Positions 1 to 6,028 of a stretch of DNA of 14,669 nucleotides are shown piece by piece. The notes below the pieces were generated by a model. It saw only the letters and a list, made by a program, of their open reading frames with translations. It searched no databases and was not told the origin of the DNA. Each line of letters begins with the position of its first letter. The stretch's first letter is position 1. The position numbers and the translations under genes were made by a program. This stretch comes from JBCCJA01 sp039045975 (GTDB lineage: Bacteria > Planctomycetota > Planctomycetia > Planctomycetales > Planctomycetaceae), in contig JBCCJA010000077.1 of the NCBI GenBank assembly GCA_039045975.1, forward strand, positions 1 through 14,669, in the 5' to 3' direction.

Positions 1-1
1 G

Positions 2-103
2 AAAGTCGCGTTGGTGGCGTGCATGCGCAAATTACTGATCGTGCTGCATGCGATCGTCCGGGAGAACCGCCCGTGGACACCGACCCCGGCAGACATCGGT
101 TGA
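2..103 (+). CDS. IS110-family transposase, C-terminal fragment (5' end outside window)
   Basis: Reading from base 2 gives KVALVACMRKLLIVLHAIV followed by RENRPWTPTPADIG and a TGA stop at 101-103. The K-V-A-L-x-A-x-M-R-K-L-L block and the following R-(E/D)-x-R-P-W are the usual tail of IS110/IS116/IS902 DEDD recombinases, just after the domain with the catalytic serine. IS110 enzymes use a RuvC-like DEDD domain and that serine to insert a circular intermediate, guided by an RNA encoded in the element's own non-coding end. Only 33 codons are present, so I cannot say whether the gene is intact or which subgroup it belongs to. No frameshift is visible in the part seen. Confidence 0.82.
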   Translation, partial: KVALVACMRKLLIVLHAIVRENRPWTPTPADIG

Positions 104-115
104 CACCCAACACAG

Positions 116-230
116 TCGCTTGGCCCGTCAGGGCCGAGGGCATTTCGTTTGAAGGGAGCAAACAGGCTCACCGTGAGTCTGTCCTCGGACCCTCGCACCT
201 GACGGTGCAAGGCTGATGACGAAACGAGTT
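116..230 (+). ncRNA. Candidate IS110/IS1111 guide (bridge/seek) RNA region
   Basis: Downstream of the transposase stop lies a run of compact hairpins: GGCCC/GGGCC (122-126/131-135, loop GTCA), GTTTG/CAAAC (147-151/159-163), CAGGCTC/GAGTCTG (163-169/175-181, one G-U) and a 9-bp stem with one mismatch (191-199/204-212, loop TGAC). A possible closing helix is TTTCGT/ACGAAA (143-148/219-224), which competes slightly with the second hairpin. In IS1111-type elements the guide RNA is encoded between the transposase and the right end, so position and size (~100 nt) fit. I identified no target- or donor-binding loops, because the left end and the empty site are missing. These could instead be ordinary intergenic hairpins. 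Confidence 0.35.
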
Positions 231-255
231 GCGAACCTTTACGTGTAATCTTCGC

Positions 256-293
256 AAGGCGTCGGGGATCGCAAGCTGACGCCCCGACGCCTT
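256..293. terminator. Perfect 12-bp inverted repeat downstream of the sugar operon
   Basis: AAGGCGTCGGGG (256-267) is exactly complementary to CCCCGACGCCTT (282-293), with a 14-nt loop. It lies 20 nt past the stop of the minus-strand isomerase gene, so it can act as the operon's terminator hairpin. No T-run follows on the minus strand; on the plus strand a TTTT occurs at 305-308. It may also be the palindromic target beside which the IS110 element inserted, since several IS110-family members favour palindromic or REP-like sites. Confidence 0.55.
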
Positions 294-312
294 ATGGCTC
301 GGGCTTTTGCTT

Positions 313-1167
313 TCAAAGAATGCCGGCGGTCGTCGCTTCGCGAAGATTCCGCAGGCTGACGGTCGCGATCTCGTCCGGGCTCGGCTCGTAGCGGAACACT
401 TCGACGGAAACCCAGCCGTCGTAGCCCGCGCTGCTCAGAGACGCGAGGGCCGCCGCGAAGTCGAAGTCGCCCATGCCGGGGCCGAGGCGGTTCGGGTCGT
501 TCGCGTGGACGTGTGCCGCGACGCCGATGTGGCGGCCGATGATCGCGTCGACAGGCGTCGCCTCGGTCGACATCGCCTTCATGTCGAGGTGCAGGCGGCA
601 GGCGTCCGACCCGAGCCGTTCGATCAGCCGGGCGGCGTCATCGGCGGTGTTCATGAAGTCGACCTCTTCGGGCCCGAGCGGTTCCAACGCGAGCGTCAGG
701 CCGAGCTTCTCGAACCGCGGCATCGCACGGCCGAGGACTTCGATGGCGTAATCGTTGGCGGTCGCGAGATCGACGCCGCCTAGCAGTCGTCGCTGTTGCG
801 GCGACCCGAGGACGAGCACGCTGCCGCCGAGGTCCGCGCAGAGCTCGGCGAGCGCTTCGAGATAGCCGGCGGTCCGCTCCCGCACGGCGGAGTCGGGACT
901 CGTCAGGTGAAAACCCTCCGTGCCCGCGAATAGCCAGTGGAGCCCGACGACGTCGAGGCCGGCCGCCGCGGCGGCCTGGGCGATCGCGGTGCGCCGCTCG
1001 GCGGGGATCGTCGTGACGTCCGCGCAGTGCGCGATCGGCCCGTCGACCGGTCCGCCGAGCGTGAACGGCGCGATTTCGATGCCCTCGTAGCCGATCCCGG
1101 CGGCCGACTCGAAGCCGGCCGTCAGGGAGCGGTCTTGGAAGGTCTCGTTACAGATTGCGTATCGCAC
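313..1167 (-). CDS. Sugar phosphate isomerase/epimerase-type TIM-barrel protein
   Basis: A 284-residue protein of the xylose isomerase-like / AP endonuclease 2 TIM-barrel family, probably a cytosolic keto-sugar isomerase or epimerase using a divalent metal. It opens with VRYAICNETFQ and continues GYEGIEIAPFT, an opening common to bacterial members. Likely metal ligands, numbered from the chosen start, are E162 (ALEPLG), D195 (LHLDMK), H221 (HVHAND) and E256 (SVEVFR), the usual E-D-H-E order. I chose GTG at 1167 because GGAG stands 7 nt upstream and the family begins here; an in-frame GTG at 1194 would add nine uncharacteristic residues. It is the last gene of a likely minus-strand operon, 63 nt after the oxidoreductase. 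The exact substrate cannot be read from sequence. AP endonuclease activity is unlikely given the sugar-gene context. Confidence 0.88.
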   Translation of the reverse strand: MRYAICNETFQDRSLTAGFESAAGIGYEGIEIAPFTLGGPVDGPIAHCADVTTIPAERRTAIAQAAAAAGLDVVGLHWLFAGTEGFHLTSPDSAVRERTAGYLEALAELCADLGGSVLVLGSPQQRRLLGGVDLATANDYAIEVLGRAMPRFEKLGLTLALEPLGPEEVDFMNTADDAARLIERLGSDACRLHLDMKAMSTEATPVDAIIGRHIGVAAHVHANDPNRLGPGMGDFDFAAALASLSSAGYDGWVSVEVFRYEPSPDEIATVSLRNLREATTAGIL

Positions 1168-1230
1168 GCTTCGACTCCGTAGCGGGGGCGTCACGCCGTT
1201 CCGACCGGCCGGCTCCGGACGTCGTCGCGA

Positions 1231-2709
1231 CTACGAAACCAACTCGGGGATCTCGTACGGGGCCCGGCCGCGGCGGACGAGCAGCGCGTTCGCCGCGGCG
1301 ACGTCGCCGCCCGAGTCGAACCGCCCCGCCTCTTCGCCGAGCGTATACGCCCCACTCCACCGCCAAGTGTCGGCGCCCGTCTCGATGCCCATCGCGCGGA
1401 GCTGCGTGTTGTAGCGGGTCGCGACCTCGGCCAGCAGCGGCCGGTCGGCGGTCACCTCGGCCAACTCCTCGGGCCCGATCATGGCCCCGACACGGACGGC
1501 GGCGTTGCCGAAGTGGGCCAGACAGCTCGAACCGAACCCGCTCGACAGCTTCGTGTGCACGAGCGACCGGTCGCCGGCGCGGATCGCCTCGGCGAAGTTC
1601 GTCGCCACGTCCCGGCTGCGGTCTCCGCCGCGGATCTTGCGGACGGTGAGCCCTTCGCGGTCGAGGATCTTGGCGCCCTGCCCGCGTGACGCGAGCACGG
1701 TCCCGCCCTCGCATTCGACGGCGACGCCGACTCCCGGGACTCCGGGCGCGGAGCCGGCCTTCGCGCCGTCGCCTTTGACGAGGTTGCGGACCTCGGAGAT
1801 CAGCCGGGCGCCGTCGGCGAACGTGAACAGCGTGCCCTGCATGTTGCAGGTGTTCCCGGCGTCGTCCCAGCCGAGGCGGTTGCCGAACGACAGGACCGAC
1901 GTCGGGTGCCCGGGGTCGCCGAGGAACATCCGGGCGATGTCGAGTTCGTGCGGGCTCTGGTTGCCGAGGTCGCCGTTCCCCGTGTTGACGTCCCAGTGCC
2001 AGTCGTAGTGATACCGCGGGCGGTAAACCGGCAGGTCGTCGGCCGGGCCGAGCCAGGCGTTGTAATCGAGAGACGCCGGCGGGGCGACGGGCGTGTCGGA
2101 CCGGCCGATCCCAGCCCGATTGCGGTCGCACGTCGTCCGGACCGTCTTGATCGCGCCGAGCTGGCCGCTGCGGACGAAGTCGACCGCTTCGATCATCGCC
2201 GGCATGTGTCGGTTCTGGAATCCGACGATGACGATGCCCTCGGACCGGGCCTCGGCGGCGAGCATCTGCTCGCCTTCCCAGACGTTGTGGCAGACCGGTT
2301 TTTCGACGTAGACGTGCTTCCCGGCGTCGAGCGCGCGGATGGTCTGCAGGGCGTGCCAGTGGTTCGGCGTCGCGAGCGAGACGGCGTCGATGTCGGTCCG
2401 GGCGAGCAGCTCGTCGTAGTCGGCGACCGCGTCGAGCCGATAGCCGAAGGTCTTCGAGTACTTCGCGGCGGTCGCCTCCAAGACCTTGGCGTCGACGTCA
2501 CAGACGGCGACGACGCGGACGCCGAGCGCTTCGTGGTGGATTTTCAGGTGTGAATTGCCGCGGCCGTTGAGGCCGACGACGGCGAGACGGATCTCGTCGT
2601 CACTACCCGCCGCCGAGGCCCCGCGTGCCCCTCCGACGCCGAGGGCACAGGTCGCGGCCGCGGCCGCCGATGTCGCCAAGAAGTCACGACGCGTCGTCGA
2701 AGTTTTCAT
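1231..2709 (-). CDS. Gfo/Idh/MocA-family oxidoreductase, Tat-exported
   Basis: A 492-residue NAD(P)-dependent sugar oxidoreductase. The N-terminus has a twin-arginine signal (TTRRDFLATS, residues 5-14) followed by an Ala-rich hydrophobic stretch, so it is probably exported already folded with its cofactor. The Rossmann domain starts at about residue 41 with LAVVGLNGRGNSH. The family's EKP motif is at 136-138 (YVEKPVCH), supplying the catalytic lysine K137. The C-terminal substrate domain carries GDLGNQSPHELDIAR (246-260), the G-D-x-x-x-H-x-x-D pattern seen in exported planctomycete members. ATG at 2709 is supported by AAGGA 8 nt upstream. It lies 54 nt after the LamG-like gene and 63 nt before the TIM-barrel gene. 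Such enzymes usually oxidise or reduce a sugar ring hydroxyl; the substrate is unknown. Confidence 0.92.
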   Translation of the reverse strand: MKTSTTRRDFLATSAAAAATCALGVGGARGASAAGSDDEIRLAVVGLNGRGNSHLKIHHEALGVRVVAVCDVDAKVLEATAAKYSKTFGYRLDAVADYDELLARTDIDAVSLATPNHWHALQTIRALDAGKHVYVEKPVCHNVWEGEQMLAAEARSEGIVIVGFQNRHMPAMIEAVDFVRSGQLGAIKTVRTTCDRNRAGIGRSDTPVAPPASLDYNAWLGPADDLPVYRPRYHYDWHWDVNTGNGDLGNQSPHELDIARMFLGDPGHPTSVLSFGNRLGWDDAGNTCNMQGTLFTFADGARLISEVRNLVKGDGAKAGSAPGVPGVGVAVECEGGTVLASRGQGAKILDREGLTVRKIRGGDRSRDVATNFAEAIRAGDRSLVHTKLSSGFGSSCLAHFGNAAVRVGAMIGPEELAEVTADRPLLAEVATRYNTQLRAMGIETGADTWRWSGAYTLGEEAGRFDSGGDVAAANALLVRRGRAPYEIPELVS

Positions 2710-2763
2710 GGAGAGGATCCTTGGAAAGGAGATCTGGCCGGGGCGTGCCGAAAGCCGGAATGC

Positions 2764-3405
2764 TCAGCGGCTGCTGATTCTGACGTCGTCGAAAGCGTTC
2801 ATGTCGTCGAACGAGCCGATGCCGACCCGTCCGCTGCCGTATGTGTGGTCCACGACCGACATGTGCGGCGTGTCCATGTCGTCGAAATAGACCGCGATTT
2901 CGCCCGAGGCGACGTCCCGGGTCAGGCGGACCTTGTGCCAGCCGTCGGTCCAGGGCGTCTCTTTTTCGTTCGTCGTCAGCGGACGACGGGGGGCCCCGTC
3001 GACGACCATCACCTGTCCCGAGTTCGGGTCGGGTCGGGCACCGAGGTGCACGTAGTAGAAGTGAGCCGGGTCTTGCCAACCAAAGAATATGCAGCAGTCG
3101 CGGTGCTTGCCGGTGTCTTTCGTGCTGCGTACCCGGAAAGTGATTTCGACGTCGCCGACGACGAGATCTTTGACGAGCGCGACGTGGCCGGGGCTGCGAT
3201 GCGGCGGCGTGTACGCACTCTTACGGGCTGTGATTTCGACGGCAGGGTCGCCGTCGGCGGCCGATACGGCCCAGGTTTCCGGGGCGAACACGTCCCACCG
3301 TTCAAAGCCCTGCTCGAACCCGTCTTCGAAGACGAGTTCGGCCGGCTCGACCGCGGAAGCCGCCGCGGCGAATGCAAGGACGACTGATAAACCAAGAGTG
3401 CGCAT
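2764..3405 (-). CDS. Secreted LamG/DUF1080-like (concanavalin-fold) protein
   Basis: A 213-residue protein with a Sec signal peptide (MRTLGLSVVL then AFAAAASA, likely cut after ASA) and one all-beta domain. The domain opens with VFEDGFEQGFERW and ends YGSGRVGIGSFDDMNAFDDVRI-like, with inner strands such as ITFRVRS, FYYVHLG and WHKVRLTRD. This strand order is that of LamG/concanavalin-like and DUF1080-type sugar-binding domains. The N-S-G motif typical of true DUF1080 proteins is missing, so I call it only DUF1080-like. ATG at 3405 was chosen because the signal peptide starts there and AGAGG lies 4 nt upstream; a frame extension to 3474 adds 23 residues with no domain. It is the first gene of the sugar operon and probably binds, or possibly cleaves, the carbohydrate outside the cytoplasm. 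Enzymatic activity cannot be judged by eye. Confidence 0.8.
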   Translation of the reverse strand: MRTLGLSVVLAFAAAASAVEPAELVFEDGFEQGFERWDVFAPETWAVSAADGDPAVEITARKSAYTPPHRSPGHVALVKDLVVGDVEITFRVRSTKDTGKHRDCCIFFGWQDPAHFYYVHLGARPDPNSGQVMVVDGAPRRPLTTNEKETPWTDGWHKVRLTRDVASGEIAVYFDDMDTPHMSVVDHTYGSGRVGIGSFDDMNAFDDVRISSR

Positions 3406-3536
3406 GTGGCCTCTGACAAACTCACATTTGACGATGCGACGGTACGAGGCGCTCGCGGAAAACGCCAGTGGCATCGTGTGGCTTTTTGCCTGTCCTGATG
3501 TGCATTCGGCCCCTCTCCTCCGAGAGTGTCGATCGC

Positions 3537-4391
3537 TCAGGTCGCTCCGGCGGCCGTCAGTGTGTTCTTAAGCAGCAGCGCCCGCGTCATCGGCCCGACT
3601 CCGCCCGGGACCGGCGTGATCGCCGAGGCAATCTCGGCGATCGGTTCGTAGTCGACGTCGCCGACCAGCTTGCCGTCTTCGCCGCGGTTCGTGCCGACGT
3701 CGATGACGGTCGTGCCGGGCTTCACCATGTCCGCGGTGACGAACTTCGGACGCCCGACGGCGGCGATGAGGATGTCGGCCGTGCGCGTGATCGCCGCGAG
3801 GTCGGCCGTTTTCGAATGACAGACCGTTACGGTCGCGTCGGCACCGCGTTGGATCAGCAGCAGTGCCATCGGCTTGCCGACGATCTCGCTGCGACCGAGG
3901 ACCACGGCGTGTTTCCCCGACGTCTCGACGCCGTCGGCCCGCAACAGGTGCATCACCCCCGCCGGCGTGCAGGGCACGAACCGCGGGCGTCCCTGGGCGA
4001 TGCGGCCGACGTTTTCGGGGTGGAACGCGTCGACGTCTTTCGACGGGTGAATCGAATCGAGGACGGTCTGCTCGTCGATCTGCGGGGGCAGCGGCAGCTG
4101 GCAGAGGATGCCGTGGACCGTGTCGTCGGCGTTGAGGCGAGCGATCTCGGCGAGCAGGTCGTCCTGCGTCGTGTCGGCCGGCTTGCGGATCAGGGTGCTG
4201 GTCAGGCCGGCTTTCTCGCAGTCGGCTTCCTTGTTGCGGACGTAGACGGCCGAGGCCGGGTCGTCGCCGACGAGGATCGCGGCCAGGTGCGGGCGCGGGC
4301 CGCCGGCCGCGACGAATGTCTCGACGTCGGCCTTGATGGCGGCCCGGAGTTCTTTCGCGACGGCTTTCCCGTCGATGATGCGGGCGGGCAT
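3537..4391 (-). CDS. folD: Bifunctional methylenetetrahydrofolate dehydrogenase / methenyltetrahydrofolate cyclohydrolase FolD
   Basis: A 284-residue FolD of normal family length. It interconverts 5,10-methylene-THF and 10-formyl-THF in the cytosol, supplying one-carbon units for purines and formyl-methionine. Visible signatures are SAVYVRNKEADCEKAG (48-62) with catalytic Y50 and K54, CQLPLPP (97-103) with Q98, KDVDAFHPENVG (119-129) with D121, PCTPAGV (140-146), the NADP-binding LGRSEIVGKP (165-174) and the C-terminal TPVPGGVGPMT. ATG at 4391 begins the standard MPARIIDGKAVA; its Shine-Dalgarno is weak (only AGG about 10 nt upstream). It lies 105 nt downstream of the zinc-finger gene on the same strand, with a hairpin between them, so it may have its own promoter. 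All key residues are present and I see nothing unusual. Confidence 0.97.
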   Translation of the reverse strand: MPARIIDGKAVAKELRAAIKADVETFVAAGGPRPHLAAILVGDDPASAVYVRNKEADCEKAGLTSTLIRKPADTTQDDLLAEIARLNADDTVHGILCQLPLPPQIDEQTVLDSIHPSKDVDAFHPENVGRIAQGRPRFVPCTPAGVMHLLRADGVETSGKHAVVLGRSEIVGKPMALLLIQRGADATVTVCHSKTADLAAITRTADILIAAVGRPKFVTADMVKPGTTVIDVGTNRGEDGKLVGDVDYEPIAEIASAITPVPGGVGPMTRALLLKNTLTAAGAT

Positions 4392-4475
4392 GGCGGGAGA
4401 CCTATCAGCCCGGTACCTAAGCGGCCGGGAGTTGCGGCGAGACTGTAGGGGCTGTTGTCCGACCTCTCCGTCGAT

Positions 4476-4491
4476 GCGGCAAGGCTGCCGC
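4476..4491 (-). terminator. 6-bp stem-loop after the zinc-finger gene
   Basis: GCGGCA (4476-4481) pairs perfectly with TGCCGC (4486-4491) across a 4-nt loop, six bases past the stop of the minus-strand zinc-finger gene. There is no U-tract, so intrinsic termination would be weak. It may instead protect the mRNA 3' end or separate the gene from folD. Confidence 0.3.
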
Positions 4492-4496
4492 GGCCC

Positions 4497-4883
4497 TCAG
4501 TCCTGGTCGAGACGGCCGGCGGAGCTGGCGAAGATCCGCTCACGCCTCTGACGCGCGGTTTCGCCGTCGCCGGTCCGCAGGTCGGCGACGACCGCCGCAC
4601 AGCGTTCGCAGCCGGCGTACCCGACATGCGCCGCCACCGCGACCTCTTGCGGCCCGCCGACGCCCGCGACGAAGTCACGCAGCTCCGCCTCCGTCGGGCA
4701 GCCGATCTGCCGTTCCGACCAGATCGCCGCGACGCTGTGCTCGTCGACCGCGAACGCCGCCGTCAGCGTCGCGAGCCGTTCGCGGACTGCCGGGTCGTCC
4801 CGGACGGCCGCCTCGACGCGGGCGCGGGCCGGGCCGGTCAGACGCTCTGTCGCGTAGGCGGCGAGGGTGTCGTCGTCGATCAT
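4497..4883 (-). CDS. Small zinc-finger (anti-sigma-like) protein
   Basis: A 128-residue soluble protein with no membrane segment. The N-terminal ~45 residues (IDDDTLAAYATERLTGPARA...) resemble the short helical 'D-x-x-L-x-x-Y-x-x-x-x-L' module at the front of many anti-sigma factors. The middle carries C62-P-T-E-A-E-L-R-D-F and then H86-x5-C92-x-x-C95 (HVGYAGCERC). This is the CP..ELxxF...H...CxxC zinc-finger pattern often placed in front of planctomycete kinases, though the usual anti-sigma spacing is Hx3CxxC. The C-terminus is charged and ends abruptly. I chose ATG 4883 (MIDDDTL); an in-frame GTG at 4937 would add 18 residues. Neither has a clear Shine-Dalgarno. It may bind a sigma factor or another regulator, but none is encoded nearby, so the function is unknown. 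Confidence 0.72.
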   Translation of the reverse strand: MIDDDTLAAYATERLTGPARARVEAAVRDDPAVRERLATLTAAFAVDEHSVAAIWSERQIGCPTEAELRDFVAGVGGPQEVAVAAHVGYAGCERCAAVVADLRTGDGETARQRRERIFASSAGRLDQD

Positions 4884-5035
4884 GCCCGGGTCGACAGAGC
4901 GTACCGTTTCATCCCCGCGTCGCGTGACCGACGACACAGAAGTCGCGAAACCCGCCGGGCGGTTGCGGGTTATGACCGCGTCACCGTAGTGTCGCCCGTC
5001 CGACCGACCGGCCGCCTCAAGATACCAGCCGTGGC
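4884..5035. other. Divergent intergenic region (zinc-finger gene / GNAT gene)
   Basis: These 152 nt separate two divergently transcribed genes and must contain both promoters. I see no convincing -35/-10 pair on either strand, no clear Shine-Dalgarno before either start, and no strong palindrome. Confidence 0.4.
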
Positions 5036-6010
5036 GTGGCGTTGATCAGTTACCGGACGTTTTCGAATGCCGACCCGCCGAGGCTGGTCGACCTCTGGCA
5101 CGCCTGCCAGCTCGGCCGCGGGGCCGCGACCGGGTTCTCGACCGACGCGTTCGAGTTCTTCAATTTCTCGCAACGGTATTTCGACCGCCGCGGGCTGATC
5201 GTCGCGACGAACGGCTCGCAAGACCTGGTCGGCATGGCACACGCTGGCTTCGGGCCGAACGCGGAAAAAAACGCGACCGATCACGGCAAGGGCGTCATCT
5301 GTGCCACGCTCGTGCGTCCCGAATATCGCCGACAGGGGGTCGGCCGCGAACTGGTCGGGCGTGCCGAAACGTACTTACGCCAGAGCGGCGCGACGGCCGT
5401 GTTGGCCGGGCCGGCCGCGCCCTACGATCCGTTCTACGTCGGGATCTACGGCGGCAGCCGGCCGACCGGGTTCCTGGAGTCGGACGCCGACGCGTCGCCG
5501 TTCTTCGGGGCGCTCGGTTACGAGGCGGTCGAACGCTACGCCGTCCTGCAGCGGCCGTTGACCGGCAAAGACCCGGTCAACTTTCGGCTCGCGACGCTAC
5601 GGCGGAAGACCGAATTGGTCGTCGACGTCCGCCCGCGGAAGCCGAACTGGTGGTGGGTCACGCGGTACGGCCGGATGGAAACGCTGCGGTTCGTGCTCCG
5701 CGGCAAGTCCGGCGGCCCGACGTACGCGGCGGTGACGGTCGTCGGTCTCGATCTCTATCTGCCACGCTGGCGGGAGCGGGTGATCGGCATGCTCGACGTC
5801 GAGGTCGTCCGCGAGCACCGTCGCAAAGGTTACGGCCAGATGCTGATCGCCGAAGTCTGTCGCCGGCTCCGCGAAGAGTTGATCAACCTCGCCGAGGTTC
5901 ACGTCAGCGAGGCGAACGCCGCCGGGCTGCGGCTGTTCCAGTCGGTCGGTTTCAAGCCGGTCGACGCGGGTGTCGTCTATCGGAAGGTGCTCGCCGATGC
6001 CGCCGGCTAA
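5036..6010 (+). CDS. Tandem-domain GNAT N-acetyltransferase
   Basis: A 324-residue protein with two GNAT folds. The N-terminal domain (about 1-175) has the acetyl-CoA pyrophosphate loop R-R-Q-G-V-G at 98-103, preceded by the strand VICATLVRPEY. The C-terminal domain (about 183-320) has R-R-K-G-Y-G at 262-267 after LDVEVVREH, and a motif B NAAGLRLFQSVGF at 294-306. Both loops match Q/R-x-x-G-x-G/A, so both domains may bind acetyl-CoA, as in mycothiol-synthase-like tandem GNATs. The acceptor substrate is not evident. The start is uncertain: GTG 5036 gives MALISYRTF, while TTG 5042 would give MISYRTF; there is no clear Shine-Dalgarno. The next gene starts 18 nt after this stop, so the two are probably co-transcribed. 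Confidence 0.85.
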   Translation: MALISYRTFSNADPPRLVDLWHACQLGRGAATGFSTDAFEFFNFSQRYFDRRGLIVATNGSQDLVGMAHAGFGPNAEKNATDHGKGVICATLVRPEYRRQGVGRELVGRAETYLRQSGATAVLAGPAAPYDPFYVGIYGGSRPTGFLESDADASPFFGALGYEAVERYAVLQRPLTGKDPVNFRLATLRRKTELVVDVRPRKPNWWWVTRYGRMETLRFVLRGKSGGPTYAAVTVVGLDLYLPRWRERVIGMLDVEVVREHRRKGYGQMLIAEVCRRLREELINLAEVHVSEANAAGLRLFQSVGFKPVDAGVVYRKVLADAAG

Positions 6011-6028
6011 GTACCGCGGGGGTTGCCG

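Larger units (their letters stand above)
1..255 (+). mobile_element. Right end of an IS110-family insertion sequence (partial; right boundary uncertain)
   Basis: The first 103 nt encode a typical IS110/IS116/IS902 transposase C-terminus, and the next ~150 nt are non-coding and rich in small hairpins. The rest of the element lies to the left of the window. IS110 elements lack long terminal inverted repeats and normally make no target duplication, so the right boundary cannot be placed from one end alone. I set it just before the perfect palindrome at 256-293, which could be target DNA. An alternative end near 105-120 is possible if the element is of the IS110 rather than the IS1111 subgroup. 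A TTGACA hexamer at 100-105 overlaps the stop codon and could serve as the -35 of a promoter formed when the ends join in the circular intermediate (known for the family; inferred here). Confidence 0.7.

Noticed and set aside
19..216. Plus-strand 65-codon frame in the IS end
   Set aside because: It overlaps the transposase tail in another frame and the hairpin region; it has no Shine-Dalgarno or recognisable domain.
213..226. CTGATGA...GAAAC, resembling a hammerhead ribozyme core
   Set aside because: Only one base separates the CUGAUGA and GAAA boxes, leaving no stem II, and I found no matching stem I/III with a cleavage site. It is probably a chance match.
116..230. Known riboswitch (cobalamin, TPP, SAM, glycine, fluoride, c-di-GMP) or SRP/6S RNA
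   Set aside because: None of the conserved core sequences of these classes is present; the position behind an IS110 transposase fits a guide RNA better.
1148..2131. Minus-strand 327-codon frame overlapping the oxidoreductase
   Set aside because: It is an Arg/Pro-rich shadow in a second frame of the clearly coding oxidoreductase gene.
3468..4448. 326-codon plus-strand frame opposite folD
   Set aside because: It is the complement of a complete folD with all catalytic motifs; its composition is typical of a shadow frame.
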